A stretch of DNA of 64,000 bases from Lucinisca nassula (Eukaryota > Mollusca > Bivalvia > Lucinida > Lucinidae), in contig CAUZLF010000749.1 of assembly GCA_963580285.1 (NCBI GenBank), positions 124,001 through 188,000 of the forward strand, in the 5' to 3' direction. The notes beneath the pieces are model-generated. The model made no database searches. It was not told the origin of the DNA and saw only the letters and a program-made list of their open reading frames with translations. Of this stretch, positions 38,249-49,779 are shown piece by piece. Position 1 is the first letter of the stretch. Each line of letters starts with the position of its first letter. The translations under genes were made by a program, and so were the position numbers.

Positions 38249-39556
38249 TCAAGGGCAGATAATCCAAAAACAGAAAATGCAAGAGTTGTCTTCCTTGTTC
38301 CTGACACATCGTCTCAGTGTGATGAATGCACCTGTGAAGTTTCATGAATATATTCCATACGGTTTAGGAGTTATGGCCAGGACACGGTTTACTATATGGT
38401 ACTAAGTCAAGGGCAGATAATTCAAAAACCAAAAATGCAAGAGTTGTCTTCCTTGTTCATGACACATTATCTAAGTGCGATGAATGCACCTGTGAAGTTT
38501 CATGAATATATTCCATATGGTTTAGGAGTTATGGCCCAGACACGACATATCATTTGACTATATATGGATGTAAGTCAGGGGCAGATAATTCAAAAACTAA
38601 ACAAGCAGGAGTTGTCTTCCTTGTTCATGACACATCCTCTCAGTGTGATGAATGTACCTGTGAAGTTTCATGATTATATTCCATACAGTTATGGAGTTAT
38701 GGCCTGGACAGTTTACTATATGGTACTAAGTCAAGGGCAGATAATTCAAAAACCAAAAATGCAAGAGTTGTCTTCCTTGTTCATGGCACATCGTCTCAGT
38801 GTGATGAATGCACCTGTGAAGTTTCATGAATATATTCCATACGGTTTAGGAGTTATGGCCCTGACTCGGTTTACTATATGGTACTAAGTCAAGGGCAGAT
38901 AATTTGAAAACCAAAAATGCAAGAGTTTTCTTCCTTGTTCATGACACATCGTCTCAGTGTGATGAATGCACCTGTGAAGTTTCATGAATATATTCCGTAC
39001 CGTTTAGGATTTATGGCCCGGACACGACATACCATTTGACTATATATGGATGTAAGTCAAGGGCAGATAATTCAAAAACTAAACAAGCAGGAGTTGTCTT
39101 CCTTGTTCATGACACATCGACCAAGTATGATGGATGCACCTGTGAAGTTTCATGATTATATTCCATATGGTTTAGGAGTTATGGCCCGGACACGGTTTAC
39201 TATATGGATCTAAGTCAAGGGCAGATAATTCAAAAACCAAAAATGCAAGAGTTGTCTTCCTTGTTCATGACACATCGTCTCAGTTTTATGAATGCACCTG
39301 TGAAGTTTCATGAATATATTCCATACGGTTTAGGAGTAATGGTCCGGACACGGTTTACTATATGGTACTAAGTCAAGGGCAGATAATTCAAAAACCAAAA
39401 ATGCAAGAGTTGTCTTCCTTGTTCATGACACATTATCTAAGTGCGATGAATGCACCTGTGAAGTTTCATGAATATATTCCATACGGTTTAGGAGTTATGA
39501 CCCAGACACGGTTTACTATATGGTACTAAGTCAAGGGCAGATAATTCAAAAACCAA
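38249..39556 (+). repeat. 160-bp tandem monomers of element E1
   Basis: CAAGGGCAGATAATTCAAAA starts near 38249, 38409, 38576, 38732, 38891, 39058, 39216, 39375 and 39533 (spacing about 158-167 bp). Each unit has GATGAATGCACCTGTGAAGT and GAATATATTCCATACGGTTT. Two units (about 38580 and 39062) share an ACTAAACAAGCAGGAGT variant, suggesting a three-unit higher-order copying step. Confidence 0.92.
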
Positions 39557-40332
39557 CTAGAAATGGTGTTTGTAAAACACAATGCCCCCAACCTTTGCTT
39601 GTCCTTAGATGGCAAAATATTCAACAAATATTGTTGAAGACTCAAAAATATACAACAAGAATTCTCCCGAAGGCTATGTCCCGCCTGTGGGGGCGCAAAG
39701 TCACCAAACCATGAAATCTAGGTCAAGGTCATACATGGATGCCTGCATAAAAATTTCACTCCTAGTTGCAAGCATGTACCAAGTATCATCAATGAAACTC
39801 TTAAAAACAGACTCTTACATCAGGGTGAAAGTTAGGGTTGTCACACTATTTTACAAAGTCAGTGAACCATAAAATGTAGGTCAAGGTCAGAAATGGATAC
39901 TTGCATTGAGGTTTCAATTCCTAAATGCAAGCTTGTACCAAATACAATTAATGAAGCTGTAATAGATCTTGAGAAATGGACTCTTACATTAGATAGAAAG
40001 TCAGGGTGGTCGCAATAATTCACAAAGTCAGTGAACCATGAAATATGGGTAAAAGTCAAATATGGATGCTTGTGTTGCAGTTGCAATTCCTAGATGCAAG
40101 TTTGTACCAATTATAATTTAAAAAGCTTAAATAGTTTTCGAGAAATGGTGAAAGTCAGGGTGGTCGCAATAATTCACGAAGTCAGTGAACCATGAAATAT
40201 AGGTCAAGGTCAGATATAATGCTTGCGTTGAAGTTGCAATGCCTGGATGCAAGTTTGTACCAAGAATGATTAATGAAGCTCTAATAGTTCTCAAGATATG
40301 GACTTGCTGACAAGATTTTATTAAAAAAAAAA

Positions 40333-42428
40333 CAAGGCATCGCATGCGATACAAATCCCCTCGCACAAGACAACTTCGTGTGTGGAAAACACTGAAATGG
40401 CAAAAGTCCAACTTGCTTGAGATATTATCATATGCAACATTTGAGTAAAGTTTGTTTAAAAATCCATCCATAAATGTAGGTTCTAGAGTGATGACAATAT
40501 TTCTCTAAAAATAGTCATAGGGACCTTGACTTGAGGCCATGGCCGCGAAGTAGATCTTGCTCAAGATATTATCATAAGCATCTTTTGTGTGAAGTTAGAT
40601 TAAAATCATAAATGTAGGCGGTAGAGCAATAACAAAGTTTTTCTAAAAATAGCCATAGTGACCTTGACCTTGAGGTCATGACCTTGAAAGTCAAAGCAAC
40701 TCGAGATATTACCATAAGAAACATTTGTGTGAAGTTCTGTTAACATCCATCAATAAATGTAGGCACTAGAGCGATGACAAAGATTTTCTAAAAATAGCCA
40801 CAAAGACCTTGACCTTGAAAGTCGAAATAGTTCGAGATATTGTCATAAGGAACATTTGTGTGAAGTTATACTGAAATCGGTGAAGAAATGTAAGCGCTAG
40901 AGCCATGTCAAAATTTTTCTAAAAATAGCCACAGTGACCTTGACCTTGAAAGTCAAACTCACTCGAGGTATTGTCATAAGGAACATTTGTGTGAAGTTAT
41001 ATTGAAATCAGTGAAGAAATGTAGTCGCTAGGGCGATGACAAAGTTTTTCTAAAAATAGCCACAGTGACCTTGACCTTGAAAGTCGAAATCGCTCGAGAT
41101 ATTGTCTTAAGGAACATTTGTGTGAAGTTATATTGAAATTGGTGAAGAAATGTAAGCGCTAGAGCATTGACAAAGTTTTTCTAAAAATAGCCACAGTGAC
41201 CTTGACCTTGAAAGTGGAACTCGCTACAGATATTGTCATAAGGAACATTTGTGTGAATCGATTTTGAAATTGGTGAAAAAATGTAAGCGCTAGAGCAATG
41301 AAAAAGTTTTTCTAAAAATAGCCACAGTGACCTTGACCTTGAAAGTCGAACTCTTTCGAGGTATTGTCATAAGAATCATTTGTGTGAAGTAATAATAAAA
41401 TCGGTGAAGAAATGTAGGCGCTGGAGCGATGACAAAGTTTTTCTAAAAATAGCCATTGTAACCTTGACCTTGAAAGTTGAAAGGGCTTGAGATATTGTCA
41501 TAAGGAACATTTGTGTGAAGTTATATTGAAATCAGTGAAGAAATGTAAGCGCTAGAGCATTGACAAAGTTTTTCTAAAAATAGCCACAGTGACCTTGACC
41601 TTGAAAGTGGAACTCGCTAGAGATATTGTCATAAGGAACATTTGTGTGAAGTTATATTGAAATCGGTGAAGAAATGTAGGCGCTAGAGCGATGACAAAAT
41701 TTTTCTAAAAATAGCTACAGTGACCTTGACCTTGAGGTCATGACCCTGAAAGTCAAATACACTCGAGATATTGTCATAAGGAACATTTGTGTGATGTTAT
41801 ATTGAAATCAGTGAAGAAATGTAGGCGCTAGAGCAATGACAAAGTTTTTCTAAAAATAGCCACAGTGACCTTGACCTTGATGTCATGACCTTGAAAGTCG
41901 ACCTCGCTCACGATATTGTCATAAGGCACATTTGTGTCAAGTTATATTGAAATCAGTGAAGATATGTAGGTGCTAGAGTGATGACAAAGTTTTTCTTAAA
42001 ATAGCCACAGTGACCTTGACCTTGAGGTATGACCTTGAAAGTCGAAATCGCTGAGATATTGTCATAAGAAACATTTGTGTGAAGTTATATTGAAATTGGT
42101 GAAGAAATGTAGGAGCTAGAGCGATGACAAAGTTTTTCTAAAAATAGCCACAGTGACCTTGACCTTGAGGTCATGACCTTGAAGTCGAACTCGCTCGAGA
42201 TTTTTTATAAGGAACATTTGTGTGAAGTTATATTGAAATTGGTGAAGAAATGTAGGTGCTAGAGCGATGACAAAGTTTTTCTGAAAATAGCCACAGTGAC
42301 CTTGACCTTGAGGTCATGACCTTGAAAGTCGAACTCGCTCGAGATTTTTTTATAAGGAACATTTGTGTGAAGTTGTATTGAAATTGGTGAAGAAATGTAG
42401 GCGCTAGAACGATGACAAAGTTTTTCAC
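40333..42428 (+). repeat. Tandem array with nuclear-receptor-like half sites, with E4 left end
   Basis: Opens with an element-like terminus AA|CAAGGCATCGCATGCGAT (perfect ATCGCATGCGAT palindrome) and AATCCCCTCGCACAA. About fourteen monomers of 131-150 bp follow, with AAATAGCCACAGTGACCTTG, GAACATTTGTGTGAAGTTAT and GAAGAAATGTAGGCGCTAGA. Many carry TGACCTTGACCTTGA, and several also AGGTCATGACCT. The matching right end occurs only at 46251, after the second array. Confidence 0.9.
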
Positions 42429-44045
42429 AAATTATCAAAATGACAAAGGGCCATAACTCACAAAGTATTTTTCTGAATTTTGTCAAAAGTTAATCAGTTC
42501 ATCTACTCATCACCACCAATCTATTCACCAACTTTCAAGGCTCTAGCTCCAATAGTTTTTGAGATATCTTGCTGACAAGATTTTATTAAAAAAATTCAAA
42601 GGGCAATAACTCTTAAAAGGGGCATAATCCGGACGAGAAAAAAAATACGTGTCAGCTAATTTTCCATGAGGAATCCATATATGAAATTTCAAAACCCTAG
42701 CATACACGGTTCTAAAGATATGCTATGCATCACTTTTAGCATACATTACATTGGGCACAAATTACCAAAATGACAAAGGGCCATAACTCACAAAGTATTT
42801 TTCGGAATTTTGTCAAAAGTTAATCAGTTCATCTACTCATCACCACCAATATATTCACCAACTTTCAAAGCTCTAGCTCCAATAGTTTTTGAAATATCTT
42901 GCTGACAAAATTTTATTAAAAAAATTTCAAAGGGCAATAACTCTTAAAAGGGCCATAATCCGGACAAGAAAAAAATACTCGTCAGCTAATTTTCCATGAG
43001 GAATCCATATATGAAATTTCAAAACCCTAGAATACACGGTTCTAAAGTTATGCTATGCATCACTTTTAGCATACATTACAATGGGCACAAATTACCAAAA
43101 TGACAAAGGGCCATAACTCACAAAGTATTTTTCGGAATTTTGTCAAAAGTTAATCAGTTCATCTACTCATCACCACCAATCTATTCACCAACTTTCAAGG
43201 CTCTAGCTCCAATAGTTTTTGAGATATCTTGCTGACAAAATTTTATTAAAAAAATTTCAAAGGGCAATAACTCTTAAAAGGGCCATAATCCGGACAAGAA
43301 AAAAAATACGCGTCAGCTAATTTTCCATGAGGAATCCATATATGAAATTTCAAAACCCTAGAATACACGGTTCTAAAGATATGCTATGCATCACTTTATG
43401 CATACATTACAATGGGCACAAATTACCAAAATGACAAAGGGCCATAACTCACAAAGTATTTTTCAGAATTTTGTCAAAAGTTAATCAGTTCATCTACTCA
43501 TCACCACCAATATAATCACCAACTTTCAAGGCTCTAGCTCCAATAGTTTTTGAGATATCTTGCTGACAAGATTTTATTAAAAAAAATTCAAAGGGCAATA
43601 ACTCTTGAAAGGGGCATAATCTGGACAAGAAAAAAAATACGCGTCAGCTTATTTTCCATGAGGAATCCATATATGAAATTTCAAAACCCTAGAATACACG
43701 GTTCTAAAGTTGTGCTATGCATCACTTTTAGCATACATTACAATGGGCACAAATTACCAAAATGACAAAGGGCCATAACTCACAAAGTATTTTTCGGAAT
43801 TTTGTCAAAGTTAATCAGTTCATCTACTCATCACCTCCAATATAATCACCAACTTTCAAGGCTCTAGCTCCAATAGTTTTTGAGATATCTTGCTGACAAG
43901 ATTTTATTAAAAAAATTTCAAAGGGCAATAACTCTTGAAGGGGGCATAATCCAGACGAGAAAAAAAATACGCGTCAGCTAATTTTCCATGAGGAATCCAT
44001 ATATGAAATTTCAAAACCCTAGCATACACGGTTCTTTAGTTATGC
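42429..44045 (+). repeat. Tandem array of about 330-bp units
   Basis: CAAATTACCAAAATGACAAA recurs near 42428, 42757, 43087, 43417 and 43748. The units have GGGCCATAACTCACAAAGTA, ATCATCACCACCAAT-like text, TTTTGAGATATCTTGCTGAC and GGAATCCATATATGAAATTT. Differences between units are few. No coding potential is seen. Confidence 0.92.
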
Positions 44046-44054
44046 CATGCATCA

Positions 44055-44115
44055 AAAGCGTAACGGACGGACGAACGGACGAACGGACGAACAGACGAAC
44101 GGACGAACGGACGAA
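44055..44115 (+). repeat. ACGG/ACGA tetranucleotide tract
   Basis: GACGGACGAACGGACGAACG continues for about 60 bp just before the E2 right end. Equivalent tracts precede the right ends at 3744, 12525, 34985, 48722, 49230 and 50745, making it a structural module of this element type. Confidence 0.9.
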
Positions 44116-44396
44116 CGATGCAGAAGCAATATGCCCCTCCAACTTTTTCAAAGTTGGGGGCATAAAAATGCAAGTGTTCTCTTCTTTATTCCTGACACAT
44201 CGTCTCAGTGTGATGAATGCACCTGTGAAGTTTCATGAATATATTCCATAGGATTTAGGAGTTATGGTCCGGACATGGAACTAAGTCATGGGCAGATAAT
44301 TAAAAAACCAACTAGAAAAAGTGTCCATAGGACACGGATGCCCCCGCCAAATGCCATTCATAAAAAATATTCCAAATGTACTTCAAATCAATCATA

Positions 44397-46251
44397 AATT
44401 ATATTAAAATCATAAATGTAGGCGGTAGAGCAATGACAAAGTTTTTCTAAAAATAGCCACAGTGACATTGACCTTGAGGTCATGACCTTGAAAGTCAAAG
44501 CAACTCGGGATATTATCATAAGAAACATTTGTGTGAAGTTCTATTAACATCCATCAATAAATATAAGCACTAGAGCGATGACAAAGTTTTTCTAAAAATA
44601 GCCACAGTGACCTTGACCTTGAAAGTCAAACTTTCTCAAGGTATTGTCATAAGGAACATTTGTGTGAAGTTATACTAAAATCGGTGAAGAAATGTAAGCT
44701 CTAGAGCCATGACAAAGTTTTTCTAAAAATAGCCATAGTGACCTTGACCTTGAAAGTCAAACTTTCTCAAGGTATTGTCATAAGGAACATTTGTGTGAAG
44801 TTATATTGAAATCAGTGAAGAAATGTAGTCACTTGAGCGATGACAAAGTTTTTCTAAAAATAGCCATTGTGACCTTGACCTTGAAAGTCGAAATGGCTTG
44901 AGATATTGTCATAAGGAACATTTGTGTGAAGTTATATTGAAATCGGTGAAGAAATGTAAGCGCTAGAGTGATGACAAAGTTTTTCTAAAAATAGCCACAG
45001 TGACCTTGACCTTGAAAGTGGAACTCGCTGAGATTTATTGTCATAAGGTATCATTTGTGTAAAGTTATATTGAAATCAGTGAAGAAATATAGGCGCTAGA
45101 GTGAAGACAAAATTTTTCTAAAAATAGCCACAGTGACCTTGACCTTGAAAGTTGAAATCGCACAAGATATTGTCATAAGGAACATTTGTGTGAAGTTATA
45201 TTGAAATCAGTTAAGAAATGTAGGCGCTAGAGCGATGACAAAGTTTTTCTAAAAATAGCTACAGTGACCTTGACCTTGAGGTCATGACCTTGAAAGTTGT
45301 ACTCGCTCGAGATATTGTCATAAGAAACATTTGTGTGAAGTAATATTGAAATCAGCGAAGAAATGTAGGCGCTGGAGCGATGAAAAAGTTTTTCTAAAAA
45401 TAGCCACAGTGACACTGACCTTGAGGTCATGACCTTGAAAGTCAAACTCACTCGAGATATTGTCATAAGAAACATTTGTGTGAAGTTATATTGAAATCAG
45501 TGGAGAAATGTAGGCGCTAGAGCGATGACAAAGTTTTTCTAAAAATAGCCACAGTGACCTTGACCTTGAGGTCATGACCTTGAAAGTTGAACTCCCTCAA
45601 GATATTGTCATAAGAAACATTTGTGTGAAGTTATATTGAAATCAGTGAAGAAATGTAAGTGCTAGAGCGATGACAAAGTTTTTCTAAATTAGCCACAGTG
45701 ACCTTGACCTTGAGGTCATGACCTTGAAAGTATAACTCGCTCGAGATTTTTTTTAAGGAACATTTGTGTGAAGTTATTTTGAAATTGGTGAAGAAATGTA
45801 GGCGCTAGAGCGATGACAAAGTTTTTCTAAAATTAGCCAGAGTGACCTTGACCTTGAGGTCATGACCTTGAAAGTCTAACACCTTGAGATTTTTTTATAA
45901 GGAACATTTGTGTGAAGTTATAATGAAATTGGTGAAGAAATGTAGGCGCTAGAGCCATGACAAAGTTTTTCTAAAAATAGCCATAGTGACCTTGACCTTG
46001 AGGTCATGAACTTGAAAGTCTAACTCGCTCGAGAATTTTTTGTAAGGAACATTTGTGTGAAGTTATAATGAAATTGGTGAAGAAATGTAGGCGCTAGAGC
46101 GATGACAAAGTTTTTCTAAAAATAGCCACAGTGACCTTGACATTGAGGTCATGACCTTGAAAGTCGAACTTGCTCAAGAATTTTTTATAAGGAACATTTG
46201 TGTGAAGTTATGCTATATCCCCCCTCACAACTATGTTGTGCAAGGGGATAA
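44397..46251 (+). repeat. Second half-site array, with E4 right end
   Basis: The same monomers as 40333-42428, about thirteen units, starting mid-unit (ATTAAAATCATAAATGTAGG). The right end has CCCCCTCACAACTATGTTGT then GCAAGGGGATAA. E1 flank text (AATATTNCAAATGTACTTCA) is present on both sides (44368 and 46253), consistent with recombination between nested copies. Confidence 0.88.
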
Positions 46252-46320
46252 AAATATTACAAATGTACTTCAAATCAATCATAAAATATATGCATCAAGG
46301 GCAGATAATCCAAAAACCAA

Positions 46321-48797
46321 CAAGAGGCTCAATGAGCCTAAATCGCTCACCTGAGGAACTTAAGTTTTAACAATTCACAGACTTGACTACTAAATCTGCT
46401 AATAGAATCCAGCCCATTGACCCTTACAGGATATAAGTCATGATTATTGCATTGCATTCCAAGTTTGAGACTTCTAGCTTCTATAGTTCCTGAGAAATCT
46501 TTGACGAAAATTTAACATTGCTCAAAATGGAGAGAAAGAAGAATGAAAGAACAGATGAACAAATAAGCTGAGAAAGCCCAATGTCTCTTACACAAAATAA
46601 GTCATCATTATTCTATTGAATACCAAATTTGATGCTTCTAGCTTTTATAGTTCCTGAGAAATCTTTGTCACGTAACTCCGAGGTCAATATTCCGATTCGG
46701 CCCAAAATCGAACTTAACCGAGATTTTATGCCTGTCCTCGTTACCTGCAAGTTTGAAGCTGATATGAATAAAAATAAAGTTGCTATCGTGGTCACAACGT
46801 ATTTTTTTATGCTCAAGGGCAGGTAACAAGGCAAATATTCTGATTCGGCCCAAAATCGAACTTAACCGAGATTTTATGTCTGTCCTCGTTACCTGCAAGT
46901 TTGAAGCTGATCTGAAAAAAATTCAAGTCGCTATCGTAGTCGCAACATTTTCCCTAATTAAGTCTATGGGAAAATTTTTTGTCGCTCAAGGTCACGTAAC
47001 TCCGAGGTCAATATTCTGATTCGGCCCAAAATTGAACTTAACCGAGATTTTATGCCTGTCCTCGTTACCTGCAAGTTTGAAGCTGATATGAATAAAAATA
47101 AAGTTGCTATCGTGGTCACAACGTATTTTTTTATGCTCAAGGACAGGTAACTGCAAGGCAAATAATCCGATTCGGCCCAAAATCGAACTTAACCGAGATT
47201 TTATGTCTGTCCTCGTTACCTGCAAGTTTGAAGCTGATCTGAAAAAAATTCAAGTCGCTATCGTAGTCACAACATTTTCCCTATGTAAAGTCTATGGGCA
47301 AATTTTTTGTCGCTCAAGGTCATGTAACTCCGAGGTCAATATTCTGATTCGAACTTAACTGAGATTTTATGCCTGTCCACGTTACCTGCAAGTTTGAAGC
47401 TGATCTGAATAAAAATAAAGTTGTTATCGTGGTCACAACGTATTTTTTTATGCTCAAGGGCAGGTAACTCCAAGGCAAATAATCCGATTCGGCCCAAAAT
47501 CTAACTTAACCGAGATTTTATGTCTGTCCTCGTTACCTGCAAGTTTGAAGCTGATCTGAAAAAAAATTCAAGTCGCTATCGTAGTCACAACATTTTCCCT
47601 ATGTTAAGTCTATGGGCAAATTTTTTGCCGCTCAAGGGTCAATATTCCGATTCGGCCCAAAATCGAACTTAACCGAGATTTTATGCCTGTCCTCGTTACT
47701 AGCTACAGTGATGACAACATTTTCCCCATGTTAAGTCGATAGGCAATTTTTCGGGCGCTCAAGGGGACGTAACTCTTGAGTGAATTATCTGATTCGGCCC
47801 AAAATCGAACTTGACCGAGATTTTATGCCTGTACTGGTTATCTGCAAGAATGAAGTCGATCAGAAAAAAATTGACGGAGCTAGAGTGATGACAAGCTTTT
47901 TCCTATGTGAAGTCTATGGGAGCTAGATGTTGTCATGGCAACCAGAGTTCCACTCAGATCTGCCTGAAAACCAAAGGAAGCCTTTCCACTTGCCCAATAA
48001 TGCGACACATGAAATTTGATCAAAGTTGGCCAAGTAGTCTTTAAGATATACATTTTTGAAATTCCCATTAACCCTAATGCAAAAACACACAAGGGCAGGT
48101 AACTCCTAAGTGAATGATCCGATTCTGCCAGTTATCGAACTTGACCGAGATTTCATGGCTGTGCTGGTTATATGCAAGAATAAAGCCAATCCGAAAATAA
48201 TTGAAGCAGCTACGGTGATGACAACATTCTTCCCATGTTAAGTCAATAGGCAATTTTTTCAACGCTCAAGGGCACGTAACTCCTGAGTGAATAATCCGAT
48301 TCAGCCCAAAATCGAACTTGATCGAGATTTCATGCCTGTCCTCGTTATCTGCAAGAATGAAGTCGATCAGAAAAAAATTGACGGAGCTAGAGTGATGACA
48401 AGCTTTTTCCTAACGCTCAAGGGCACGTAACTCCTGAGTGAATAATCCGATTCAGCCCAAAATCGAACTTGATCGAGATTTCATGCCTGTCCTCGTTATC
48501 TGCAAGAATGAAGACGATCAGAAAAAAATTGACGGAGCTAGAGTGATGACAAACTTTTTCCTATGTTAAGTCTATGGGAGATATTTGTTGCCATGGCAAC
48601 CAGAGTTCCAATCCGATCTGCCCGAAAACAGTATGCAGCCTTTCCCCCTACCTGATAATGCTTCACATGAAATTTGATCAAGATTGGCCCACTGGTTCCG
48701 GAGATATACTTCTTTGAAAGTATGGACGACGACGATGACGGACGACGGCTCGTGGTATACTAATACCTCACATGAGCCTTCGGCTCAGGTGAGCTAA
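46321..48797 (+). mobile_element. 2.48-kb CAAGAGG...GAGCTAA element, relative of 8901-12589
   Basis: Left end AACCAA|CAAGAGGCTCAATGAGCC then CGCTCACCTGAG; right end TGAGCCTTCGGCTCAGGTGA then GCTAA. It is closely similar to the Gag-inserted copy, but lacks about 340 bp (equivalent to about 9248-9590) and part of the middle. Joining 46320 to 48798 restores CCAA|AAATGCAAGAG of the E1 monomer. Confidence 0.88.
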
Positions 48798-49225
48798 AAA
48801 TGCAAGAGTTGTCTTCCTTGTTCATGACACATCGTCTCAGTGTGATGAATGCACCTGTGAAGTTTCATGAATATATTCCATATGGTTTGGGAGTTACGGC
48901 CCGGACACGGTTTACTATTTGGTACTAAGTCAAGGGCAGATAATTCAAAAACCAAAAATGCAAGAGTTGTCTTCCTTGTTCATGGCACATCGTCTCAGTG
49001 TGATGAATGCACCTGTGAAGTTTCATGAATATATTCCATATGGTTTAGGAGTTATGACCCAGACACGGTGTACTATATGGAACTAAGTCAAGGGCAGATA
49101 ATTCAAAAATCAAAAAAGCAAGAGTTGTCTTCCTTGTTCATGACACATCGTCTCAGTGTGATGAATGCACCTGTGAAGTTTCATGAATATATTCCATACG
49201 GTTTAGGAGTTATGGCCCGGACACG
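48798..49225 (+). repeat. E1 monomers after the nested elements
   Basis: About two and a half further 160-bp units (GCAAGAGTTGTCTTCCTTGT near 48801, 48959 and 49119), leading into the E1 right end. Confidence 0.9.
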
Positions 49226-49505
49226 ATGTCGGGACGGACAAACGGACAGACAGGGGTAACAATGCCCTTTCCACCATTCTTCGAATGGCGGGGGCATAAT
49301 AAATGTTGTGGATATTTCTTAGAAACGCCTTACCGAGGGGATTTTAACAAATATTCACATAGTTTGATTTTTGAAGTCGTAAATATATCTAGAATACTCT
49401 TGAATATCTCCATTAGTCTGTCTCATTAGCTCAAGATGGGACAGAATACTGGAGATACTCAATTCAAGAATATTATCCTAGTTGTATTTAGTATCTCAAG
49501 AAAAA

Positions 49506-49664
49506 AGAAGCCTCAGTGGTGTACTGGTTATGCTACGGGCCTCATAAAGCAGGGGTCATGGGTTGGATCTCAGGCTTCTCCAGACTTTCTAATGGGTCTT
49601 TAAACTGAGATCATGTCTCTGTATGACCTTAGCCGTCAGTGGGATGTGAAACTCAAACACACAC
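49506..49664 (+). mobile_element. tRNA-derived SINE family S2
   Basis: AGAAGCCTCAGTGGTGTACT, CCTCATAAAGC and GGGTTGGATCTCAGGCTTCT form a tRNA-like fold with AGAAGCC/GGCTTCT acceptor pairing and a CAT anticodon position; CCA follows. The tail is TCTTTAAACTGAGATCATGT and beyond. A second copy is at 60899. Confidence 0.75.
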
Positions 49665-49676
49665 TCCAAGATACAA

Positions 49677-49740
49677 ATGTTGTGGATATTTGTTAGAATC
49701 GCCTCAATGAGGCGATTCTAACAAATATCCACAACATTTA
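49677..49740. repeat. Perfect 64-bp palindrome
   Basis: AAATGTTGTGGATATTTGTT and its complement surround GAATCGCCTCAATGAGGCGA. A half-decayed copy (AAATGTTGTGGATATTTCTT) is at 49300-49365, directly after the E1 right end. Confidence 0.88.
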
Positions 49741-49779
49741 CTTCTTCATGTAACAGGGGCATATGGCCTTTATTACCTA

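Larger units (their letters stand above)
39557..44165 (+). mobile_element. Tandem-repeat element E2 nested in E1
   Basis: Left end AACCAA|CTAGAAATGGTGTTTGTAAA with a TGTTTGTAAAACA hairpin and ATGCCCCCAACC. Right end ACGGACGAACGG repeats (44060-44115), then CCCCTCCAACTTTTTCAAAG and TTGGGGGCATAA. Joining 39556 to 44166 restores AAAAACCAA|AAATGCAAG, the sequence of the E1 monomer. The body starts with GTTGCAATTCCTAGATGCAA-type 160-bp monomers (39600-40330) and contains two further arrays. Confidence 0.85.
38153..49299 (+). mobile_element. CTAGAAA...GGGGGCATAA tandem-repeat element (E1), heavily nested
   Basis: The left end AA|CTAGAAAAAGTGTCC has a GTGTCC/GGACA(C) hairpin and GGATGCCCCCGCC. The right end has GGGACGGACAAACGGACAGA, then TTCGAATGGCGGGGGCATAA. 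GCCCCCGCC and GGCGGGGGC are inverted. Its own 160-bp monomers lie at 38249-39556, 44166-44311 and 48798-49225; the intervening DNA is other elements. A second left end of the same type opens at 44312 without its own right end, so one copy is incomplete. Confidence 0.75.

Noticed and set aside
38153..46251. CRISPR-like array
   Set aside because: The monomers are 130-330 bp and continuous, without short repeats and unique spacers, in a eukaryotic intron.
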